Source: Spirochaeta sp. UBA2779 (GTDB lineage: Bacteria > Spirochaetota > Spirochaetia > DSM-2461). From it: DNA of 24,912 nucleotides. Shown here piece after piece: positions 15,613-24,091 of the stretch (the stretch's first letter is position 1; each line of letters begins with the position of its first letter). The translations under genes and the position numbers were made by a program. The notes below the pieces were generated by a model. The model worked only from the letters and a program-made list of their open reading frames with translations, had not been told where the DNA came from and did not search any database. The stretch is from contig DEIH01000165.1 in NCBI GenBank assembly GCA_002352375.1, positions 1 to 24,912 of the forward strand. Direction: 5' to 3'.

Positions 15613-16692
15613 ATGGCAAAAACGAATGCCGCAGCCGCAGGTGGAGATGCCAATATCTCTGCACCTTCAGGGACTAAAGGTTCTCAGCATAAAGAAGAAC
15701 TCAGCGGGAAACAGAAATCAGCTATCTTTCTTGTTACCCTTGGTTCAGATATCTCTTCTGAAATTTTTAAGCATTTAAGAGAAGATGAAATAGAAACTCT
15801 TACATGGGAAATAGCTCGTCTTGAAAACATAGAGCCTGAGGATCGTGATATGGTTCTTCAGGAGTTCCAGGAACTTATGATGGCCCAGGATTTTATCACT
15901 ACCGGGGGTATCGATTACGCCCGGGAACTTCTTGAAAAATCCCTTGGAAACCAGAAAGCGGTTGATATTATAAACCGTCTGACAAGTTCTCTTAAAACCA
16001 GACCCTTTGATTTTATCCGTCGTACAGATCCGGCAAATCTCCTTAATCTTATTCAGCAGGAGCATCCGCAAACAATTGCTCTTATTCTGGCTTATCTGGA
16101 ACCTCCCAAGGCTTCGATGATACTGGCTCAACTGCCCCAGGAAAAACAGTCTGATGTGGCTAAAAGAATTGCCACAATGGATAGGACCAGCCCGGAGATT
16201 CTCAGGGAGGTGGAACGGGTTCTTGATAAAAAACTCTCATCTCTTTCTCATGAAGACTACACCGCTGCAGGTGGAGTGGAAAGCATCGTTGATATACTCA
16301 ATCTTGTAGACAGAACCACAGAAAAATCAATTATCGAATCTCTGGAGGAAGAAGATCCAGAACTTGCTGAAGAGATAAAGAAGCGGATGTTTGTTTTCGA
16401 AGATATTGTTATGCTGGATGACAGGGCAATACAGAGAGTTCTCCGGGAAGTTGATACCAGCGAACTTGCCAAGGCCCTTAAAGCGGTTGATTCTGATGTG
16501 CAGGAAAAAATCTTCCGAAATATGTCAAAACGTGCTGCAGCCCTACTCAAGGAAGATATGGATTTTATGGGACCCACACGGCGGAAGGATGTAGAGGAAT
16601 CTCAGCAGAAAATTGTCTCGGTTATTCGGAAGTTGGAAGAACAGGGCGATATTGTTATTGCACGTTCCGGCGAAGAAGACGTCTTAGTCTAG
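15613..16692 (+). CDS. fliG: Flagellar motor switch protein FliG (FliG2 type)
   Basis: FliG sits on the cytoplasmic face of the MS-ring and receives torque from the stators. The 359-residue product has a low-complexity N-terminal tail of about 30 residues before the FliF-binding domain (SGKQKSAIFLVTLGSD). The middle domain has the EHPQTIALILAYL motif (about 149-161), and the C-terminal torque domain starts MFVFEDIVMLDDRAIQRVL (about 259 onward) with the charged helix SRR/KRAAALLKEDM-type end. Spirochaetes usually encode two FliG proteins, and the copy in this operon, next to fliF and fliH, is the torque-generating FliG2 in Borrelia. The assignment to type 2 is by synteny. Confidence 0.95.
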   Translation: MAKTNAAAAGGDANISAPSGTKGSQHKEELSGKQKSAIFLVTLGSDISSEIFKHLREDEIETLTWEIARLENIEPEDRDMVLQEFQELMMAQDFITTGGIDYARELLEKSLGNQKAVDIINRLTSSLKTRPFDFIRRTDPANLLNLIQQEHPQTIALILAYLEPPKASMILAQLPQEKQSDVAKRIATMDRTSPEILREVERVLDKKLSSLSHEDYTAAGGVESIVDILNLVDRTTEKSIIESLEEEDPELAEEIKKRMFVFEDIVMLDDRAIQRVLREVDTSELAKALKAVDSDVQEKIFRNMSKRAAALLKEDMDFMGPTRRKDVEESQQKIVSVIRKLEEQGDIVIARSGEEDVLV

Positions 16693-16702
16693 GAGCTTAT
16701 AC

Positions 16703-17605
16703 ATGGGTAAAAATGTTTTTAATCCGGTTGAGATTGTCGATCTCACCGCCCAGAAGATAAAAGTAGAGGCCCCGATATTCATTTCAGATGAACCGGAGCC
16801 CCTGAATCTCTATGAGGGGCCAACCGCAGACGATCTCCGCCGGGAAGCTGAGGCCTTTAAAGAATCCTGGGTGCAGGAACGGGAACGTCTTATACAGGAA
16901 GCTCATGAAGAAGCTGATGGCATCATCAAAGAAGCTGAAAAGACCGCTTTTGAAGAGGTTAAAGGGAAAACTGATGCAGCTATCAGAGATAAAAGAATTG
17001 CCGAGGATGAGTCTGAAAGAATAAAAAGTGAAGCTGAGCAGGAAGGCGAGAAGATTCGGCAGCAGGCCGAGGATGAGCGGGATAAAGTCTTTGATGAAGC
17101 CCGGAGTAACGCTTACGGGGAAGGCCGGGAAGAAGGCTGGAAAGAAGGCAGAGCTGAAGCGGAGCGACTCATAGAACGTCTTCATAAGATTCTTGATGCT
17201 TCTATTGAAAAGCGGCAGGAAATTATAGATGAAGCTGAAACTCAGCTTATTGACCTTGTTTTACTTGTTTCAAGAAAGGTGGTTAAAGTTATAAGTGAGA
17301 ATCAGAAGAATGTTGTTATCAACAATATTGTTCAGGCCTTGCGAAAACTTAAAAGCCGGGGAGATGTTGCCATTCGTGTGAACCTGGCAGATCTTGATCT
17401 AACAACTGAACATATCAAGGATTTCATGCGGATGGCTGAAAATGTCAAGTCAATTACTGTCCTTGAGGATTCTTCTGTTGATAAGGGTGGAGCTGTTATT
17501 GAAACCGATTTCGGACAGATCGATGCCCGGATTTCCAGCCAGTTGAGAGAAATTGAAGAAAAGATACTGGAGCTGGTACCCATTCGGACAACCGGGGAGG
17601 GCTGA
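16703..17605 (+). CDS. fliH: Flagellar export ATPase regulator FliH
   Basis: FliH holds the export ATPase FliI at the base of the motor and restrains its activity; in spirochaetes it forms the spokes linking the ATPase ring to the switch. The 300 residues include a very charged, Glu/Lys/Ala-rich coiled coil (about 45-135), a glycine-repeat segment AYGEGREEGWKEGRAEA (137-153) with GxxxG spacing typical of FliH, and a C-terminal domain ending VDKGGAVIETDFGQIDARI, a conserved FliH/YscL pattern. The protein is longer than the roughly 235 residues of enterobacterial FliH because of its extended coil. Spacing to fliI is two bases. Confidence 0.92.
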   Translation: MGKNVFNPVEIVDLTAQKIKVEAPIFISDEPEPLNLYEGPTADDLRREAEAFKESWVQERERLIQEAHEEADGIIKEAEKTAFEEVKGKTDAAIRDKRIAEDESERIKSEAEQEGEKIRQQAEDERDKVFDEARSNAYGEGREEGWKEGRAEAERLIERLHKILDASIEKRQEIIDEAETQLIDLVLLVSRKVVKVISENQKNVVINNIVQALRKLKSRGDVAIRVNLADLDLTTEHIKDFMRMAENVKSITVLEDSSVDKGGAVIETDFGQIDARISSQLREIEEKILELVPIRTTGEG

Positions 17606-17607
17606 AC

Positions 17608-18963
17608 ATGGTTCTCGAAAAGTATCTGGATGCAGTATCTGATATAGATCCTGTTAAGTATCTTGGAAAGGTGAGACGGGTTCAGGGTATATTGGTTGAA
17701 AGTATCGGTCCCCGGGCCTCTGTAGGCGAGATGTGCCACATCCTGCCGGAGAATGGAAAACCACTTCTCGCTGAAGTGGTTGCGGTAAGGGATGAGGTTG
17801 TCCAACTGATGAGTTATGAACCACTCATCGGTCTTGAAACCGGTGATTCAGTTGTTGCCTCAGGAAGTGCTCTGAATGTAGCTGTTGGTCCGGATATGCT
17901 GGGTAGGGTTCTCGATTCCCTTGGCCGTCCCATGGATTCCAAAGGGCCGATATCGGTTAAAACTCATTACCCCATGTTTAATACTCCCCCCTCCCCCATG
18001 GAGCGAGATCCCATCTCCAGGAGAATTGATACAGGGATAAGAGCTGTTGATGCTGTTATGCCTCTGGGCCGGGGGCAGCGGATGGGTATTTTTGCTGGCT
18101 CTGGTGTGGGAAAATCCACATTGCTTGGAATGGTGGCCAGGAACACATCTGCCGATGTTAATGTAATTGCATTGATTGGAGAGCGTGGTAGAGAAGTTCG
18201 GGAATTTATTGAGTCTGATTTAGGTGAGGAAGGCTTAAAACGCTCTGTCATCATTGTTTCAACTTCGGATACACCGGCTCTGGCCAGAGTAAGAGGCGCT
18301 TTTACCGCTACTGCAGTCGCTGAGTATTTCAGGGATCAGGGTAACGATGTGATGCTGCTCTTTGATTCGGTAACCAGATTTGCAATGAGTCAGAGGGAGA
18401 TTGGACTGGCCATTGGTGAACCACCGACAACCAGAAGCTACACCCCATCTGTTTTTTCCCTCATGCCGAGGCTGCTTGAACGGCCAGGAGTATCATCTAA
18501 AGGCACTATCACCGGGCTTTACACTGTGCTCGTTGAAGGGGACGACCTTGATGAGCCGGTTGCTGATGCAGTCAGGGGGTATCTGGATGGACATATTGTC
18601 CTCTCAAGGCGTCTGGCGGATCGTAATCATTACCCTGCCATAGATATTCTGGCGTCCATCAGCAGGGTTGCTCCCAGATTGATGAATCCGCGTACCGCTG
18701 AGGCTTCAGGGAAAATTCGCCGCCTGATATCATCTTATAGAGAAAAAGAAGATTTGATAGATGTGGGTGCTTATGTAAAAGGAACCGATCCTGAAGTGGA
18801 TGAGGCTATCGATAAAAAAGATGTATTAAATGATTTTCTGATTCAGGGAATAACTGAACATGAAGAACCTTCTGTTATATATTCCAGAGCTGCGGAGATT
18901 GCAGGTTTGGAAGCAGAAGACGAAGAGGGAACGGGAGATGAAGAGATTTCAGTTTTCGCTTGA
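17608..18963 (+). CDS. fliI: Flagellum-specific ATP synthase FliI
   Basis: FliI is the F1-beta-like ATPase of the flagellar type III export apparatus, forming a hexamer with FliJ as central stalk. The 451 residues carry Walker A AGSGVGKS (163-170), the catalytic Glu segment ALIGERGREVREF (188-200), Walker B DVMLLFDSVTRFAMSQREIG (247-266), and the type III-specific EPPTTRSYTPSVFS stretch (271-284). The N-terminal beta-barrel and C-terminal helical domain are in the normal places and the length is usual. The 3' end overlaps fliJ by 26 bases in a different frame, consistent with translational coupling of the two partners. Confidence 0.97.
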   Translation: MVLEKYLDAVSDIDPVKYLGKVRRVQGILVESIGPRASVGEMCHILPENGKPLLAEVVAVRDEVVQLMSYEPLIGLETGDSVVASGSALNVAVGPDMLGRVLDSLGRPMDSKGPISVKTHYPMFNTPPSPMERDPISRRIDTGIRAVDAVMPLGRGQRMGIFAGSGVGKSTLLGMVARNTSADVNVIALIGERGREVREFIESDLGEEGLKRSVIIVSTSDTPALARVRGAFTATAVAEYFRDQGNDVMLLFDSVTRFAMSQREIGLAIGEPPTTRSYTPSVFSLMPRLLERPGVSSKGTITGLYTVLVEGDDLDEPVADAVRGYLDGHIVLSRRLADRNHYPAIDILASISRVAPRLMNPRTAEASGKIRRLISSYREKEDLIDVGAYVKGTDPEVDEAIDKKDVLNDFLIQGITEHEEPSVIYSRAAEIAGLEAEDEEGTGDEEISVFA

Positions 18964-19381
18964 AACTCTGCTTTCTCTTCGTAGAGAGCGGGAGCAGGAA
19001 TGCGAAATTGTTCTGGCATCGGCTGTTGGATCTATAGTTTCTATTGATAAGCGTATTGAAGCTGCCCGGGATGCCGGAGAAAAAGCTTTTCTTACTCAGG
19101 GTTTTTCAATAGAAGAATTAAGGGCCAGAGACAACCTGTGGATGAAATCCCTTGGAGACCGTAAAGCCCTGGAACAGCCTCGAAAAGAGGCATCAAAGAG
19201 GGTTGATGAAGCCCGAAAGGTATATACCGAAGCTCATTCAAAGAGGGCGGCTCTGGATAAGCTCAAGGATAAACGTAAGAAACAGTGGAAATTCCGTGCT
19301 AAACAGGAAGAAATAAAAAGGCTGGATGAAACAGCCAAAGGTGCAGCGGTAAGACGCCGACTGACTGGAGGGGAAGAGTGA
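18938..19381 (+). CDS. fliJ: Flagellar export protein FliJ (FlbA)
   Basis: FliJ is the coiled-coil stalk within the FliI hexamer and helps escort export chaperones. The 147-residue product is almost entirely charged helix and starts MKRFQFSLETLLSLRREREQ, the classical F.F.L...L..R..E pattern of FliJ. The start at ATG 18938 is preferred over an in-frame ATG at 18860 because it has GAGGG 8 bases upstream and because the FliJ family begins with this sequence. The gene lies between fliI and flbB, where Borrelia has flbA. The last bases overlap the flbB GTG start by 4. Confidence 0.9.
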   Translation: MKRFQFSLETLLSLRREREQECEIVLASAVGSIVSIDKRIEAARDAGEKAFLTQGFSIEELRARDNLWMKSLGDRKALEQPRKEASKRVDEARKVYTEAHSKRAALDKLKDKRKKQWKFRAKQEEIKRLDETAKGAAVRRRLTGGEE

Positions 19382-20016
19382 AAAGCTACAGCCGGGGCGG
19401 AGGAATTGCAAAAATATTCTTTCTCCTTGTATTGATACTTGCTTTGATAATCGGCGGATTAATCTGGCTTGATTTCCTGGGAATTATTGATGTTAAGAAA
19501 CAACTTTCACCGATTACATCCATCTTTGGCATTGAACCGACTAGTGAGGTTGATCAGCCTTTCTCTCCTTTGCTCCTTGATGCCGACCGTCTTACCAAAG
19601 AACGGCAGGCCATTGCTATAGAGCGCAGTGAGCTTGAAAATACCACTAATGAGCTGGATTTGAGGGAAGCAGAGGTCCGTCAGCTGGAGAGTGAAGTTAA
19701 TGAAAAAGAAAGTTCTTTGGAAGAAAGACAGAATTCTCTAATAGAGGCCATCCGTCAATACGACAATAAAGTAGCGAACCTTGAACAAACGGCCAGGTAT
19801 ATGATGGGAATGCCACCAGCAGATGCCGTAGCCATCATGGATGAATACGACTTGAGAGATCTTGTCGATTTGCTCCGGACCAGTGAACGTCTTTCCCGGG
19901 AAGCGGGAGAAGCTTCATTGGTAGCCTACTGGTTGTCCCTGATGCCCGACAGAGAACGGGCAGCTGAAATCCAGAGACTGATGGTTGAGAAACCGGGACC
20001 TAATCTAGACGGGTAA
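19378..20016 (+). CDS. flbB: Periplasmic flagellar collar protein FlbB
   Basis: FlbB is, in Borrelia, a base component of the periplasmic collar that surrounds the spirochaetal motor and positions stators. The 212-residue protein starts at GTG 19378 (GTGA overlap with fliJ, GGAGGGG upstream). It has a short cytoplasmic N-terminus, one membrane helix (about 10-31), a charged coiled coil (about 68-137), and a C-terminal MgtE-N/MotE-like region with MMGMPPADAVAIMDEYDLRD and a second helical repeat around LSLMPDRERAAEI. That topology puts most of it in the periplasm. The call rests on topology, the MotE-like end and position between fliJ and fliK. Confidence 0.85.
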   Translation: MKSYSRGGGIAKIFFLLVLILALIIGGLIWLDFLGIIDVKKQLSPITSIFGIEPTSEVDQPFSPLLLDADRLTKERQAIAIERSELENTTNELDLREAEVRQLESEVNEKESSLEERQNSLIEAIRQYDNKVANLEQTARYMMGMPPADAVAIMDEYDLRDLVDLLRTSERLSREAGEASLVAYWLSLMPDRERAAEIQRLMVEKPGPNLDG

Positions 20017-20032
20017 GCTGAAGGAATGGCAA

Positions 20033-21205
20033 ATGGCGCATGTCCCGGCAGCAGCTACAGCAGTAAAATCAAACAGCCCACCCTCCGGTAAACAAGCGGG
20101 GATGAAACCGGTTAATAAAAAAACCGGAGCCGAAGGAACTGGGACAATTGGAAAATATAAAGGTGAAAAGAAGACCTTTTCAAATGTCCTGAAAAAAGTT
20201 GAAAAAAGCGGATTGAAACATTCCGCTAAAAACAACGGCAGCCGTTCAATGTCAAAAACCCGGAATACCGTAATAATAGCGGAACCGGAAAAACTGCTAA
20301 TTGAAGAATCTGCTGCTGATGCAGCTGTTAAGAGTCTGGATACCGCACAAAACCAGACAGCTTCTGTCGACTTGACATCTGTTCAAAGAAATACCGCAGT
20401 AAAAAACATCAGATCTTCCAGAACGGCAAGAGTATCAAAAAGAACAAAATCAACAAAATTACAGAATACTGGAATTTCTACAGGAATACAGCGTCATAAA
20501 ACGACTGGAAATTCTGAAGCAGTCCGAAACACTGAAATAAGCAGTTCTGCTCCCAGAGTTGAAGTGATAGATAACAGAGAGTTTACTTATGAAACTGAAA
20601 ATAAAAATTTTGAGAATGAGCCTGGAAATCGGAAAAGCCGCCGGTTGGGCAACACTCCGAGTCAGAAATTATCAACAGAATCTGTAAGGTTGGACCATAA
20701 TTCTGCTGTTGCAGAAACTGATATAGAAATATCAAACAGAGGTGAGGGCAAAACTTTTCAGAAATCAGCTGCGGCAGAACTGGCACAGAAACTCGATGCT
20801 CAAGCGGGGAATGATATCGTCAGGCAGGTGAAAGTTATTCTGAATCAGGCTAATTCAGGTGAAGTTCGTATAAACCTTCGTCCGGATAATCTCGGCCAGG
20901 TGAAAATCAGAATCCAAATGGAAGATAACAGACTTACCGGACGTATTTTTGTTGAATCAGCCGCAGCTAGGGAAGCCTTTAGAAATGCACTTGACGGATT
21001 ACAGACCAGATTGGTAGATAGCGGATTCGGTGCCGCAGATCTGGAAATGGCCTGGGACGATTCTCCCCGGGGATTTATGCAGAACGGCGATCAGCAGCAG
21101 GGACAGAAAGGCAATGTTAATAAGGCTATACAGGAATTTGACAATATCACCCCGGCGGTATTCGCCGACGATTCGGCAGAAGGCCGAGTAAATATGGTTA
21201 TATAG
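20033..21205 (+). CDS. fliK: Flagellar hook-length control protein FliK (FlbC/Tap1-like)
   Basis: FliK measures the hook and switches export specificity by contacting FlhB. The 390 residues fall into two parts. The first 240 or so are rich in Lys, Asn, Ser and Thr with almost no hydrophobic core, so probably unfolded. The C-terminal hook-length domain (about 245-345) has VILNQANSGEVRINLRPDNL then GQVKIRIQMEDNRLTGRIFV, matching the conserved L.P..LG.V pattern of FliK. The N-terminal half is visibly more A-rich at DNA level than its neighbours. ATG 20033 has AAGGA at 20021-20025; a nearby ATG at 20026 is out of frame. flgD follows after 12 bases. Confidence 0.87.
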   Translation: MAHVPAAATAVKSNSPPSGKQAGMKPVNKKTGAEGTGTIGKYKGEKKTFSNVLKKVEKSGLKHSAKNNGSRSMSKTRNTVIIAEPEKLLIEESAADAAVKSLDTAQNQTASVDLTSVQRNTAVKNIRSSRTARVSKRTKSTKLQNTGISTGIQRHKTTGNSEAVRNTEISSSAPRVEVIDNREFTYETENKNFENEPGNRKSRRLGNTPSQKLSTESVRLDHNSAVAETDIEISNRGEGKTFQKSAAAELAQKLDAQAGNDIVRQVKVILNQANSGEVRINLRPDNLGQVKIRIQMEDNRLTGRIFVESAAAREAFRNALDGLQTRLVDSGFGAADLEMAWDDSPRGFMQNGDQQQGQKGNVNKAIQEFDNITPAVFADDSAEGRVNMVI

Positions 21206-21217
21206 GAGCGTAATGCA

Positions 21218-21652
21218 ATGGATATATCTTCAACGTTATCAGCCCCGGACAGAGCAGGCCTGGATATGCAGGTTGATGCTTTCAATAAGAGTTTGAATGG
21301 AACCAGTGTTGCACACAAGGATCTGGACAAGGATGATTTTCTTCAGATTCTCGTTACCCAGCTGAAATATCAGGATCCCACCAAACCTATGGAAGATAAA
21401 GAATTTATCGCTCAGATGGCCCAGTTCTCATCCCTGGAGCAGATGACAAATATGAGCAGTGAATTTTCCGAACTTTCGGCAACACTCAAAGGTGCACAGG
21501 CGATGAACCTGATAGGGCGGGACGTTGAAATTGTTAAAGGTGACTCTTTTATACAAGGGCCTGTTGAAGCGGTAACAAGTGGCAGTTTTCCTCAGGTAAT
21601 GGTTAACGGTGCTTATTATGATTACGACGATATTTCAAAAGTTACAGAATAA
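21218..21652 (+). CDS. flgD: Flagellar hook assembly protein FlgD (short form)
   Basis: FlgD is the temporary cap that guides polymerisation of the hook. The 144 residues include the conserved N-terminal half with DKDDFLQILVTQLKYQDP (38-55), KPMEDKEFIAQMAQFSSLEQ (57-76) and NLIGRDVE (97-104). Compared with the roughly 230-residue enterobacterial protein, the C-terminal Ig-like/tudor part is missing, leaving about 40 residues after NLIG. From memory, spirochaetal FlgD proteins are generally short, so this is more likely lineage-specific than a truncation. The stop TAA at 21650-21652 is followed by the flgE ribosome site AAGGAG. Confidence 0.94.
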   Translation: MDISSTLSAPDRAGLDMQVDAFNKSLNGTSVAHKDLDKDDFLQILVTQLKYQDPTKPMEDKEFIAQMAQFSSLEQMTNMSSEFSELSATLKGAQAMNLIGRDVEIVKGDSFIQGPVEAVTSGSFPQVMVNGAYYDYDDISKVTE

Positions 21653-21667
21653 AGGAGAGACAAGATT

Positions 21668-23080
21668 ATGATGCGATCACTTTACTCCGGTGTATCCGGC
21701 CTTCAGAATCATCAGATTCGTATGGACGTCATCGGTAACAACATTTCCAATGTCAACACAATCGGTTTTAAAAAGGGCCGGGTGAACTTCCAGGATCTTA
21801 TCTCTCAGAGTATGAGCGGTGCGGCCAGACCTTCTGAGGAAGTCGGTGGTGTTAATCCTAAGCAGATCGGACTTGGAATGACTGTAGCTACCATTGATAC
21901 TGTTCATACTCAGGGCTCTCTGCAGACCACCGGAGTTATTTCCGACCTGGCCATTCAGGGGAATGGATTCTACGTGATGCGGACCGGTGATAAAGAACTC
22001 TTTACCCGGGCAGGAGCCTTTGGACTGGATGCTCAAGGTTATCTTGTCAATCCGGCAAACGGCCTGAGACTTCAGGGGTGGGTACCGGAACAGCTGGCAG
22101 ACGGAACTACAGGTCCTATAAAATCCGCTGCCGATGTAACCGATCTGATTATTCCTGTGGGTTCAAAGGATCCGGCAAAACAAACCACTCTTGTGGAATT
22201 AGCCTGTAATCTGGACAAGCGGACCGCCGTTATACCCCCTGGTGCCGGACCTGCCACGGTGAGTGAAGGAACCTGGAGCCTTGATAAAAAGGTTTATGAC
22301 TCCTTCGGTGATACCCATGTGATGCGCATGAACTTCACAAGGACTCCGGCGGTGAACAATTCATGGGATGTTGTCGTTCAAGTCGACCCTGAACGTCCTG
22401 TAGATGCCGATGTTCCGCCGAATGTCACTCTGGGTTTTGATCCGGCGACAGCTGCAGGAAACGTAGCAGGTGAAGGTGCCTTTACAATAACTTTTGATAA
22501 TCTCGGTGCGATAGCCACCGTTACCGATGCTCAGGGCAATATTTCAGATACGGGTAAAATCCAGGTTCCTGTCACTTTTGATGTTGAGAATGATGCCACT
22601 GGAGCGGTTCTTACTCAGAACTTTCTGATTGATGTGGGTGAAGTGGGAAGTTATACAAATTCCACAACCCAGTTTGCCGAAACTTCCAGTACTAAGGCTT
22701 TTCGGCAGGACGGTTACTCCATGGGATATCTGGAAACCTATAAAATCGATCAGAAAGGTGTTATTACCGCCGTTTATTCTAATGGAACCGAACGAGATCT
22801 GGGTCAGGTTGCAATGGCGACATTCACCAACCCCGGGGGCCTTGAGAAAATGGGTGAAACCCTGTTCTCTGAGAGTATCAACTCCGGTGAAGCACTTCTA
22901 GGACCTTCCGGTATTGCTGGTAAGGGTAAGATTATTTCAGGAACTCTGGAAATGAGTAATGTTGACCTTGCAGAGCAGTTTACAGATATGATTGTTACCC
23001 AGAGGGGTTTTCAGGCCAACAGCAAGACTATTCAGACATCAGATCAGATGCTGCAGGAATTGCTTACACTGAAACGGTAA
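21668..23080 (+). CDS. flgE: Flagellar hook protein FlgE
   Basis: FlgE polymerises into the hook, the universal joint between rod and filament. The 470-residue protein has the N-terminal rod/hook signature LYSGVSGLQNHQIRMDVIG (5-23) with NNISNVNTIGFKKGR, a variable central domain, and the C-terminal helix MIVTQRGFQANSKTIQTSDQ. Lys167 (in VGSKDPAK) and Cys180 (in VELACNLDK) are 13 residues apart, the same spacing as Lys165 and Cys178, which form the lysinoalanine cross-link in Treponema denticola FlgE. A self-cross-linked hook is therefore likely. Two ATG codons (21668, 21671) are possible starts, both after AAGGAG. Confidence 0.97.
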   Translation: MMRSLYSGVSGLQNHQIRMDVIGNNISNVNTIGFKKGRVNFQDLISQSMSGAARPSEEVGGVNPKQIGLGMTVATIDTVHTQGSLQTTGVISDLAIQGNGFYVMRTGDKELFTRAGAFGLDAQGYLVNPANGLRLQGWVPEQLADGTTGPIKSAADVTDLIIPVGSKDPAKQTTLVELACNLDKRTAVIPPGAGPATVSEGTWSLDKKVYDSFGDTHVMRMNFTRTPAVNNSWDVVVQVDPERPVDADVPPNVTLGFDPATAAGNVAGEGAFTITFDNLGAIATVTDAQGNISDTGKIQVPVTFDVENDATGAVLTQNFLIDVGEVGSYTNSTTQFAETSSTKAFRQDGYSMGYLETYKIDQKGVITAVYSNGTERDLGQVAMATFTNPGGLEKMGETLFSESINSGEALLGPSGIAGKGKIISGTLEMSNVDLAEQFTDMIVTQRGFQANSKTIQTSDQMLQELLTLKR

Positions 23081-23095
23081 TGAGAGGATAACTGG

Positions 23096-23305
23096 ATGAT
23101 TAAAGTCAGTCTGCCGGGTAAAACCGGACGAACAGTTCTTCTGAACCCCCACCTCATTGAATACGCTGAAGAGGTGGGAGAAGGCAGAACCGCATTGATT
23201 CTGACTACCGGTAAGAGATTTGTCGTAACGGAATCATCCGAAGAAGTGCGAGATATGATTATTGCTTATAGGCGGGAAATTGGTTTTCCCGGCCAGGAGG
23301 ATTAG
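23096..23305 (+). CDS. flbD: FlbD (SwrD-type) flagellar protein
   Basis: This small cytoplasmic protein belongs to the FlbD/SwrD family; in Bacillus subtilis SwrD raises motor power, probably through the stators. The 69 residues begin MIKVSLPGKTGRTVLLNPHL and continue IEYAEEVGEGRTALILTTGK and RFVVTESSEEVRDMII, following the family pattern of NP..IE followed by an I.L..GK..VV.E stretch. The family core usually starts I.vtrlnG...; here the N-terminal segment is slightly different. Placement between flgE and motA is the normal one, supporting a stator-related role. The AGGAGG for motA lies within its last codons. Confidence 0.93.
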   Translation: MIKVSLPGKTGRTVLLNPHLIEYAEEVGEGRTALILTTGKRFVVTESSEEVRDMIIAYRREIGFPGQED

Positions 23306-23308
23306 GAC

Positions 23309-24088
23309 GTGGATATTGCAACAATAGGAGGATTTGCCGGGGGTTTAATTATCATTGTGGCCGCTTTCCTTATCGGTGGAAATAGCATTGGTGGTTTGTG
23401 GAATGCCCCGTCCGTTGTTGTTGTTATTTTCGGATCCTTTGCCGGAGTTATGGCTGCCAGCCCGCTGAACAGGGTTTTAGGATTTTCAAAATATTTGAAT
23501 ATTGCCATGAAAGTTCCTGTTTTTCAGAACAAGATGGAACTGATCAGCCAGTTGGTATCATTTGCAGATAATGCTCGAAAAGAAGGACTTCTATCCCTTG
23601 ATGATACACTGAATGAGGTTGAAGATGATTTTCTCCGTGGGGGCTTGAGGCTTGTGGTTGACGGTACCGATCCGGATGTTATCAAAAGAATCCTTTATAC
23701 CAACCTGGATCAGGTGGAAAGCCGTCATGAAGATGGTATCGCTATTTTTTCCCAGTGGGCTAAGCTCGCCCCGGCTTTCGGTATGATCGGTACCCTGCTG
23801 GGCCTTATCGGTATGATGGCGAATCTTGAAGATACAGCTTCCATAGGTCCAAATATGGCCGTTGCCCTGGTTACCACACTGTACGGATCTGTTTTTGCCA
23901 ACCTTATACTCTCTCCTATTCAGTTCAAATTGGAAGGCCGGCATAAAGAAGAGATGCAGATAAAAGAAATTATGGTACAGGGTATACTCTCCATACAGAG
24001 CGGTGATAATCCAAGGATACTCGAGGATAAACTGTTAACTTTCCTGCCGCCGACTGAGCGGCCGGCTCAGAGCGCTTCCGGGGATTAA
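23309..24088 (+). CDS. motA: Flagellar stator protein MotA
   Basis: MotA and MotB form the ion-driven stator in the inner membrane. The 259-residue protein has four membrane segments: two near the N-terminus (about 5-23 and 34-51) and two later (about 153-171 and 182-203). Key proline residues are Pro155 in KLAPAFGMIGTLLGLIGM and Pro203 in LILSPIQFKL, matching the functional prolines of MotA. The cytoplasmic loop carries ARKEGLLSLDD, the charged segment that contacts FliG. It starts at GTG 23309 with AGGAGG at 23295-23300, three bases after flbD. The sequence does not clearly tell whether protons or sodium ions are used. Confidence 0.96.
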   Translation: MDIATIGGFAGGLIIIVAAFLIGGNSIGGLWNAPSVVVVIFGSFAGVMAASPLNRVLGFSKYLNIAMKVPVFQNKMELISQLVSFADNARKEGLLSLDDTLNEVEDDFLRGGLRLVVDGTDPDVIKRILYTNLDQVESRHEDGIAIFSQWAKLAPAFGMIGTLLGLIGMMANLEDTASIGPNMAVALVTTLYGSVFANLILSPIQFKLEGRHKEEMQIKEIMVQGILSIQSGDNPRILEDKLLTFLPPTERPAQSASGD

Positions 24089-24091
24089 AAA

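Noticed and set aside
18860..18937. N-terminal extension of fliJ from ATG 18860
   Set aside because: It would overlap fliI by over 100 bases, and FliJ proteins begin at the MKRFQFSLE segment.
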